Both the position numbers and the translations under genes were made by a program. Below the pieces are notes generated by a model, which did not search any database, was not told the origin of the DNA, and saw only the letters and a list, made by a program, of their open reading frames with translations. 43,043 nucleotides of DNA from Aurantiochytrium sp. KH105 (taxonomy: Eukaryota > Sar > Bigyra > Thraustochytrida > Thraustochytriidae): NCBI GenBank assembly GCA_003116975.1, contig BGKB01000289.1, positions 1-43,043 of the forward strand. Reading direction: 5' to 3'. Below are positions 38,201 to 43,043 of this stretch, one piece after another. The first letter of the stretch is position 1; every line of letters starts with the position of its first letter.

Positions 38201-41200
38201 CCTTTGTGGTCTCCGTCTTGCCCGTACCCGCTGGGCCCGCAGGCGCGCCACCCAAATTCAGCCTTAGTGCCATCGTAAGCGTGATATAGCAGCGATCTGT
38301 AAGGGGTGTAATAACTAAGCGATCGACATTACCCACATACTCGAACGAATACTGCGTGTGAAAGTCCGTGATACTGATCGCACATGAGTCATTCTCATCG
38401 CTCCAAAAGTAACGCAGCTGTGATCGCCACGAAAAGTCGTCCGGAGATTCGACCTTGCGCTGGATGAGATTCTCGACGACCTCTTTGCCGTGTACGTCAA
38501 GCGTGAGCAGAGCTATGATCTTGACGCGATCCTCCTTGCTCAGAGGGTTCTGGACCAGCTCAATGAGATTCTGCAGACGCTTTGTGCAGACACTATGATA
38601 CTTTTCCAAGGCATCTTCTTGCCCTGCTTCGAGCTCTTCAATAGCGGTTCTGCACTCATCCGTCCACATGACCTGCGCGGCGAGTTGAACAACCTGGGCC
38701 GGAAATTCCAAGGCCCACTTGTGACGCGGTAGCTCAGCAACCCACCCGGCCGTTTTGCTGAGTGCCTGACTCGTTTCTGATCGCAGCGTCTGATGCATCG
38801 TGGAGGCTAGGTCCTGCAGCCAGCGTTCCACGGGCCCTGTTAATTCGAGCGAGGAAGGGAAATCGACACGCTCGCCGTCAGGGGCTGTCATGGCGGTCGC
38901 GGTCTCCCACACTTGCCGTCCACGGCCCGAGCTTGCGCGAGACTTTGGCCTCCGTTTCTCTTCATCCGCAGCACGTGGCGCCACAAAGTCGAGCGAATCA
39001 ATGCCGTGGAAGCAAGCGCTGAGATGTGGCATGATCTTGCGAGGTTCGTTGCCGTTGGAAAGAATGTCGAGGAGCGCGAGATTTGACACGAAGAAGAAAC
39101 GCGGAAAGATGTTCTTCTTCTGATCCAAGTATTCGTTGAGCGCACGCTGGCAGGTCTCGAGAGCACGCCACATTGCGTCCAAAGCAGTAAAGCGACCTGG
39201 GTGACAGCATGCCTCCTTGGCATTTGGCGTTGCCACAGCACTTGTCATGAGCGCCCGAAAGCTCTCGTCGAGCTCCTCGAAACGTTTTGTATCCTCCGGG
39301 AGCTCGGAACGAATGTCGGAGCCCGAGAGGAAGATAGCCTCGAGGGAAGCCCATGTGCGCTGCACGCGGAGCCAAAGAGTGAGTGTTGACTCAATAACGC
39401 CAAGCGTGCGCTGCCACGTAGTGACTCGCTCTCGAAAGTATTCCATGAACTTGCCGAGGCCCGCCAAAGTCTGAAGTTGAAGCTGGTGCTCCTCGAGAGC
39501 CTCAATGGTGACCTCTGCAGAAGTAATGATTTTGAAGTCGGGATCGGCAGCCTTGTAGGCTTCGAAATGCAAATCGTGTTTCGCCCACGTGTCTTCAATG
39601 GCCTTGAGACGCTGGTCGACCTTGAGTTCCTTGGTGGCAACCTCAACGATCTCGGTGACTTGATCTGCAAACCTGTGAAGCTGGAGATCAAGCGCATTGA
39701 CAAAGCAGAATTGCGCATTCTTTTCCACTTGGCTGCCGGTGATGGCCATCACTTGCTTCCAGTGTCGATCGCGTAGCGCAGGCGAGTGAAGCTCGTGCAT
39801 CAATGGGATCGTGATCGCCATATTACTCACGCGGCTGTGCAGGTTCACAAAGACCCCCCACTCATGCACCTGCTCCGGCAATGACGAGTTTACGAGATTA
39901 GCAAGTCGTCTGACCTCACTCTCAAGGCTGTCGGTATCGATGGCGTCCCACGGAATCGGCTTCCAGCTCGAAAAGACCTCATCAACCACTTTGCTTGTAT
40001 CCCACACGCGCTTTAGCAAGGCGAGGTCGGAAAAGATCTCATCGAGTTCCGCAGCACGGCTCACGTTGACCTCGAAAAGCTCCTCGAGAGCGCGAAGGTC
40101 GTCGAGCTCGGCGCTGAATTTTTTCGCACTGGCAGTGTACTGGTCAATGGTGTCGTACGCAGCCGTGAGCGTCAGCGCGAGGTTGCCGACGCTTCCGAAT
40201 GGCGCCTTCTCGAGAAATTCGCGACGGAAAGACTGCAGCCGTCGGTTGAATTCTGCGGACTCCTTTTTAATTCTCGTTGCCATGAGCGTCTGCTTGGGCT
40301 GAATGCGCTCTCTCGCCTTGAATGCATTATTCACGGTAGAATCCCACATTTCGGGGGCGTGCTCGAGGAAGTCGAGAATGGGTTGGCCCCCGATCTCCTC
40401 CGCCTCAAAGGAGATGCCATGTTTCCGCAAGAGTCCAAGCGTCTCCGCCAGGGGGCTAAACAGGCGACCCATCTCGGTCATTCGCTTGCGCACGCTCGCA
40501 ATGTGTCTCATGACGGCCATGAGGGCATCGTCATCAAACTCCGCGCTATTTAGGTCAAACTCCAATCCACTTTCCACTGTCTGCACAAACGTGTGAAGCT
40601 CGCGCAGCTTGTTCGTCACATAGTCGTGCAGATACTGCGTAAACAGATAGATCCACTTGGTCACCCACGTGGACAAAGCCTGCTTGATGGGCTGCGTATT
40701 GACGCGAAGAAATCCTAGATTTTTGCTTGGTGCGAGCTCGGCAATCTCTACACGCAGCGTCTGAAAGACATTGATGCGTTCGTCGAACTTTTCCAGGATG
40801 GGGCGATCGCCTTCATCTGGGCCTACGCCTGGAATATCCGCTACTTTGCGGGGTCCGCGGGGCGTAAAGTCATCATCCTCGTCCTCATCTTCTTCTTCCT
40901 CGTCCTCATCTTCTTTTCTCTTATGGTTGTTTTGGTTCTCCGTGCCGTCTCTGTCACTGCTCACATTCCGCTCGTCGCCACTTACATTTGCCACCCGCGA
41001 GCCATTTGACGTCGCCCTTCGTCGCGTGATATGAAAGGCAGTGGACAGAAAGGTTGCAAACATTTCATTCAGATCGGTCGTCCAGAGATACTGGTATTCA
41101 CCATAGTCTCTCTGAAGCGCTTCAGCCAGATTGATTGTGTCGTCGAGACTACAGTGCACAGCTGCAACGAGGCGCATGACGGCCGGGTCGCTGGTGATCT

Positions 41201-43043
41201 CCTTGTTGTATGTCCCCGACGGCGAGTCGAGACGCTTAAAGAGTGAACCGATGGCAAAAAAGGAATCGATCCAGTTTTCCACCTCGTCCCGGATCCCATC
41301 TCGCTTGGAAGTTGCGTCGAGAGAAGGTGAAAAGAGGACCATGCGGCTGCTGAGGATAAGATCAACCTCAATCAGCGGTAGCTTGGCCTCGTTCTGAATG
41401 ACTTCCAGATCAAGCTCGCGCTGCAAATATGCAAGACTCACGCAAGCCGTCTGGCTGAGCCCGGCAATGACGATGTTGTTGATGAAGTCCACGTAGGTCT
41501 TCCAGTCGGGGAGACCGGCACTCACCTTGAGCTTCTTGACAGCTTCCTTGAGGAGCTTGTGGATCTCGCGACCTCCATCGGTAATAAGCTGATACTTTGT
41601 CATCACTTCACGCTTGGCATTGAGATTGAATTCCTCTACAGACACAGCCTTGGTCGTCCTGTGGAGGATAGGAGAGTCTTGCCAGCGCTCCAAAAGCTCC
41701 TCAATGTACTCCATGTTGTCCTTCATGGTCGTGAGAATATCATCCGCCTCTTGCACAGTCCCCGTGGCCTCATTGATGAAGGACTCGATGCCGTGACTTT
41801 TCCACGTCAGCGTACGAAGACCCTGGCTGATGACTTTGTCAATTCGGTGGAGATGTTGGCGGAGAAGCGGCTTTTCTACGGGCAGCAATGAAGCGTGCAT
41901 CTTGTTGTACTTTTGCACAATTAGCTCGAGATTACCTGTCTCGCGTCGAAAGTCTTCCACCTTTTCGTATATCTCAAGCGCATTGCTAGGCACGTCGAGG
42001 CCAAGGAGGCGAAAGTACTTGACTTCGCGCAAAAGATGGACGAGTGCAGGGTCAAAGTTGACGATGAGTTGCTGTGTTTCTTCGTTGCGGCGGAGCAGAG
42101 GCAGCTTGAGCTTGCTGATGGACGACGACTCGATGCTTGCCTCCCAAGCTCTGACATGCTCGTGCTCATACTCTGCAAGGTTGGCAATGAGAGAGGTATA
42201 AGCCTTGATGGTGTCGCGGGTGCTTTCGCGATCCAAAATAGATGTATTAAGTTCGCGAAGTTTTGCCATGGGAACGCTGACACGATCAAGCAAGCCCCGA
42301 CACCAGGCAAGTGCCCCGGCAGTTGGGGGCATGTTAGCTCCAATGGGAGGATCGTCGCGCAGTTCCTGAAACTCTTGCTGGACTGCCTCGAGATCCTTTC
42401 CAAACGTTTCTAGTAGGACAATGTGTTTGTGCTCGAGCTCGTCCTGGATCACGGGTCGCTCGAGAAACTGCTCAAAAGAGTCGAGAAGTTTGAAGCGACC
42501 GGTGATGGTCGGGCAATCCTCGAATCCTTGCGCGAGCACGCTCGCAATCCGTCGCTCGAGCTCCTTGATTTTCACGCGGAACTCATAAAAGTCATCATCG
42601 AAGGCCTTGGCATCAACATCCATCACATCGTACGAGACCTCCTTCATGGCTTGGACACCATTCTCAAAGTCTGCGTGAACCTGGTGAACAGAGGTTGTCA
42701 GCGTCTTGCCCTTTGTGCCGCCGATCTCGATCTTGTTTAATTTGCTAAAGTGCCAAATGGTCTGCGTCAGGTCAAGCAGATCGTGACAACGCTCGAGAAA
42801 GGTATCCAGACGCGTGAACAATGCAGCATTCTGCACCTTCCACGGGTTGGTGATACATTCTGCGTTTGCGCGTGCCTTATAGTCGAAATACGTCGACTTA
42901 AAGGCACCAATGACACGGAGAACGCTTTTGAGAGTTTCGTTGGCTTTGGTGTGTTCGTCATTCTCAATCATCGAGAAGAGGCTCGACCCGCTCAAATAGC
43001 CGACGCATCGCGCAATGACTGCGTTTGCGAGCTGACGCATGAG
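29271..43043 (-). CDS. Axonemal outer-arm dynein heavy chain, beta type (N-terminus cut by window edge)
   Basis: About 4590 codons, open through the window end, so the true start lies outside; the TAA after MDPHQ is real. This is the motor of ciliary outer arms. In order: tail domain DHC_N1 (FSKLNKIEIGGTKGKTLTTS near the start), an acidic insert KEDEDEEEEDEDEDDD, linker (ESPDDFSWRSQLRYFW), AAA1 with GPAGTGKTETT (about 1600) and WGCFDEFNRI, AAA2 GPPGCGKTS (about 1960), AAA3 GSAGTGKTTVM (about 2330), AAA4 GVGGSGKQSLSRL (about 2757), the coiled-coil stalk with microtubule-binding tip (about 2980-3290, NFSWDNAKRMM), AAA5, AAA6 and the C-terminal domain. MRSLRDFNVPKLP after AAA1 fits beta-type chains (DNAH9/11/17) rather than gamma (DNAH5/8). 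No intron is visible. Several Ser/Asp/Gly-rich inserts interrupt the ring. Cytoplasmic dynein is unlikely. Confidence 0.95.
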   Translation of the reverse strand, partial: LMRQLANAVIARCVGYLSGSSLFSMIENDEHTKANETLKSVLRVIGAFKSTYFDYKARANAECITNPWKVQNAALFTRLDTFLERCHDLLDLTQTIWHFSKLNKIEIGGTKGKTLTTSVHQVHADFENGVQAMKEVSYDVMDVDAKAFDDDFYEFRVKIKELERRIASVLAQGFEDCPTITGRFKLLDSFEQFLERPVIQDELEHKHIVLLETFGKDLEAVQQEFQELRDDPPIGANMPPTAGALAWCRGLLDRVSVPMAKLRELNTSILDRESTRDTIKAYTSLIANLAEYEHEHVRAWEASIESSSISKLKLPLLRRNEETQQLIVNFDPALVHLLREVKYFRLLGLDVPSNALEIYEKVEDFRRETGNLELIVQKYNKMHASLLPVEKPLLRQHLHRIDKVISQGLRTLTWKSHGIESFINEATGTVQEADDILTTMKDNMEYIEELLERWQDSPILHRTTKAVSVEEFNLNAKREVMTKYQLITDGGREIHKLLKEAVKKLKVSAGLPDWKTYVDFINNIVIAGLSQTACVSLAYLQRELDLEVIQNEAKLPLIEVDLILSSRMVLFSPSLDATSKRDGIRDEVENWIDSFFAIGSLFKRLDSPSGTYNKEITSDPAVMRLVAAVHCSLDDTINLAEALQRDYGEYQYLWTTDLNEMFATFLSTAFHITRRRATSNGSRVANVSGDERNVSSDRDGTENQNNHKRKEDEDEEEEDEDEDDDFTPRGPRKVADIPGVGPDEGDRPILEKFDERINVFQTLRVEIAELAPSKNLGFLRVNTQPIKQALSTWVTKWIYLFTQYLHDYVTNKLRELHTFVQTVESGLEFDLNSAEFDDDALMAVMRHIASVRKRMTEMGRLFSPLAETLGLLRKHGISFEAEEIGGQPILDFLEHAPEMWDSTVNNAFKARERIQPKQTLMATRIKKESAEFNRRLQSFRREFLEKAPFGSVGNLALTLTAAYDTIDQYTASAKKFSAELDDLRALEELFEVNVSRAAELDEIFSDLALLKRVWDTSKVVDEVFSSWKPIPWDAIDTDSLESEVRRLANLVNSSLPEQVHEWGVFVNLHSRVSNMAITIPLMHELHSPALRDRHWKQVMAITGSQVEKNAQFCFVNALDLQLHRFADQVTEIVEVATKELKVDQRLKAIEDTWAKHDLHFEAYKAADPDFKIITSAEVTIEALEEHQLQLQTLAGLGKFMEYFRERVTTWQRTLGVIESTLTLWLRVQRTWASLEAIFLSGSDIRSELPEDTKRFEELDESFRALMTSAVATPNAKEACCHPGRFTALDAMWRALETCQRALNEYLDQKKNIFPRFFFVSNLALLDILSNGNEPRKIMPHLSACFHGIDSLDFVAPRAADEEKRRPKSRASSGRGRQVWETATAMTAPDGERVDFPSSLELTGPVERWLQDLASTMHQTLRSETSQALSKTAGWVAELPRHKWALEFPAQVVQLAAQVMWTDECRTAIEELEAGQEDALEKYHSVCTKRLQNLIELVQNPLSKEDRVKIIALLTLDVHGKEVVENLIQRKVESPDDFSWRSQLRYFWSDENDSCAISITDFHTQYSFEYVGNVDRLVITPLTDRCYITLTMALRLNLGGAPAGPAGTGKTETTKDLAKCLGLPCYVFNCSDQMNYQTIGDIFKGLSQTGAWGCFDEFNRIPIEVLSVVATQVRTILDAIRYLADPANRDAQYASDVPSGKPPTVVGSFDFMGCSLKLVPTTGFFITMNPGYAGRTELPENLKAHFRSCAMIRPDLQPICQNMLMAEGFVSAAPLSVKFVTLYKLSAELLSQQPHYDWGLRNVKSVLRVAGILRRGELDVDETAILMRSLRDFNVPKLPAFDLPIFLKLVGDLFPGITIPPKFDETLKERAKNACNRRAHLAIAAARVSAGSSTFGGESVDEGGSESLLEGGLDAPTDPTAEDEDDTLAPAVGAARQSVLQPEEDFLNKVVNLQEILEVRHSVMLLGPPGCGKTSIWQTLADAHNNGETKPTCVTEVLNPKALTSNELYGYMTLQRDWRDGALSIVMRNMSQQEAPYHPYQRHHWIVLDGDIDAIWIESMNTVMDDNKVLTLVSNERIQLTHKMRMLFEVNSLQNATPATVSRAGILFINEDDVGWGPLVESWLQVCSQSAKVLAQLQVLFRVYMQPTLALFDDTPTLQHIVPRGKVDLVQTTCRLLQCLLDEVHEPEMLTKSELEHLFVFAVIWGTGSSVVDRKKFSSVWLKLFSDRGLVWQAPVAAAPEDAIGSAASGEEDHSRRGISTATEQPQTNVFDYFYCTKSRALVPWLTMLDKHTPIAEVDFQDIVIPTIDSVRCTYVLRQLSRQHHPVCLIGSAGTGKTTVMREFLRTMSGEFASATINVNYYTDAAVLQAQLEHHVDKRSGKIYGPPGEKKLVFFVDDLNMARVEEYGTQTPLALLRQFLDYGQWFDRGDLGVKKEIRDVQIVAAMNHKAGSFTINPRLQRHLAAVACSMPEYADLQRIYGTILSSHLDHFVLPIQSQAQRCVDALLELHEVMCAKFLPSATRFHYNFNMRNLSSVVQGLCRSSHEAYTTPLSFVRLFLHESMRVFSDRLVSEKDMTNFRSLLVGVSKKYFEEEQDDMFEEPLLFADFVRPSSQALLAASAVTGSAGAVSSPLNPSRVTESAPLPLASSFGRASLGPNDDSSSTDTSATGERGQSAVGQRGGRKSVSQIDSTTITKRSGPYVGASSMKDVQACLEDHLMAYNKSKAKMDLVLFQLAAEHVCRIARIIGTPGGNALLVGVGGSGKQSLSRLAAFICNYEVVQIPVTSDFGLADFQESLKALYRRAGLRTHAPVVLLLTDAQIVDERFLVYINDVLSSGSVPDLFSADELDGIFASLRAEAKMAGIQTTSRSSMADYFVARVKRTLHIILCHSPVGETLRVRARRFPGLVNCTSIDWFHPWPREALVAVAGRFLKGAGFASEDIAENVMHHIAEVHLSVTEVSQRYLEVQKRYNYVTPKTFLEMLSFYRGLLSKKRAALHQDLDRLSAGLDTLRGTARDVAGLQEDLKETMARVEERKDATEELLTQMAQQRGEAEAQQKIASKERIRAETFATEAKEIEEDAETELAAAQPAMAQAEEAVNCLTKASLTELKSLTKPPAGVDKVTTCVLMMIKNEKRNFSWDNAKRMMNNTDKFKQSLEEYDAKNIPEDLIERIAPIVSDADFTFEKLAKKSSAAANMANWVINICAYNKIYKKVKPLMDRLEAARASKEDAMADLARVETQLRDAEQRLEELQHNFKLATNEKSKVEVEAAQVTDRLALAERLVKGLASENSRWERQIEALKNRSETLVGDSLLAAAFVSYIGAFDSVTRSSLWRDIWTNDILSREIPLSEGVTPLSVLAADSDLAQWGMEGLPVDAFSLENGAIIASATSRWPLVVDPQMQAASWLRTHFGTKEDNSSSADAHAVAAANSLDSKKSSRGGLRRDSFKGHTMGGRRMSTKGKQMSKLMQSRRNLFVEESEVPQLMEVHATSPTLVQTLLRAIEHGRTVILEGVDEELDATLAPLLARSFTLKGRQPFLQLGGHEVEFNSQFRLVMTTRLSNPHFRPEVLAQCTLINFIVTEGGLEDQLLARVVSFEKSGLEKEKQELQLAFNRYKIQLVELEKTLLEKLSNAPSDILSDVPLIESLEATKATASEVALAVERGHETEKGINEAREVYRAVAVEASMLYFMLLQLASVDHMYQYSLDIFIRFFDKALRDATHADGAERQKDSARDGDSTNLDAETDGLEATRSSMSASTAGSGDDEPDNAEKSRVRGLVRSVRATIFKMVSRGLFETHKTVFLVQLTFNLLRRGMVKPRFKEDRFDAEGLDFLLRAPQRFEQANEIEWLPETLWQRVCALAEQAGFEKLPADMIESEPRFREWYNSVCPETEKLPLEWRELEKKPFMKILILRALRPDRVMVALSNFVRRTLPHGDHFVDCDAQVNSFQILEQAYADSRPDTPVYFVLSPGANVAADVDRLARRFGLLEGSTYVNISLGQGQDVVAMKALEHANKRGGWVFLNNVHLMPRWLHELVKKLESFARMGQHEDFRLFLSSDPCPDIPVALLNRSIRLTNEPPAGLKANLTRAWAQFAPEDVDNLDSKSRSILFGLCYFHSVLLERKTYLTKGFNLQYPISTQDLTACAMVLRNYMDNHTSTKVPWEDLRYLFGEIMYGGHIIDDFDRRVCKVYLSYYMRDELFDDMQMFPYVDRNSMSSSSALLSDEDATGGGGAMDGGDRALGGAMTSFIVPSLQTHERYADHVLATLTPKETPLAYGLHPNAEIGFRTDANARILGLLHSLQPSELEEEGDGQSAQHVAEAMLQDMLETYRDLHLDTASVLAALEDEEMTPFQNMYLQECARMETLMKTMVETLTELELGFTGDLTMTEPMERLMYALYQDRVPDSWRRISYPSERPLGAWLADLQLRVTQLQEFCMDPFAEPRCTWISGFFNPNAFLTAVLQASARQAQTELDKLVIVTEVTKRQPEEVDQPSHNGRFITGLFLEGATWDTANGTLMPSRPKETIQAMPVINVRAVPLTEEATRSAKMYHTPVYRTQARAGTYIFTASLLSKLHPPEKWVLLQTVLLMDPHQ

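Overview
This is a nuclear contig from a GC-rich, intron-poor eukaryote that builds motile cilia. The protein set is entirely eukaryotic: wybutosine synthase TYW1, centrin, three V-ATPase subunits, a myosin, the SUMO E1 subunit SAE1, argininosuccinate lyase and an axonemal dynein heavy chain. Genes are mostly single-exon with A/C-rich leaders, and tetranucleotide microsatellites are frequent between them. This style, together with a ciliated protist gene set, suggests a stramenopile such as a thraustochytrid (Labyrinthulomycetes). That assignment is an inference from style and gene content, not a database match.

Layout. 0.5-2.6 kb: TYW1 (+). 2.6-8.1 kb: a gene-poor, lower-GC stretch with a tandem array of about 930-bp units. 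Each unit carries a convergent pair of copies of a 30-bp mini-ORF (peptide MWIFVPIVF), and a seventh diverged copy lies at 7.4 kb. 8.1-10.6 kb: an F-box-like LRR protein and a centrin-3 type centrin, both (+). 11.2-16.3 kb, all (-): a two-exon 71-residue coiled-coil protein, V-ATPase subunit A and V-ATPase proteolipid c. 18.2-21.3 kb: an unconventional myosin (+). 21.7-22.4 kb: a poly-Ser membrane protein (-), divergent from a DUF4291 protein (+, 22.7-23.5 kb). 23.9-25.1 kb: SAE1 (+, two exons), convergent with V-ATPase subunit G (-, 25.5-25.8 kb, with a 5'UTR intron). 27.4-28.9 kb: argininosuccinate lyase (+) with a presequence-like N-terminus. 29.3 kb to the window end: a beta-type outer-arm dynein heavy chain (-), uninterrupted over about 13.8 kb and cut at its N-terminus by the window edge.

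How the genes relate. Three genes (A, c, G) encode parts of the same proton pump and lie co-oriented within about 14 kb. The regions upstream of A and of G (the latter shared with ASL) carry clusters of a near-palindromic CACTTGCG element, and those upstream of A and c share a second CTGCAG/GACTGCACTGC element. Centrin and the dynein heavy chain belong to basal body and axoneme. The rest looks like ordinary housekeeping content.

The least explained signal is the mini-ORF family. Its seven copies lie in both orientations, and all base differences except one conservative Val/Ile change are synonymous or keep the stop codon.
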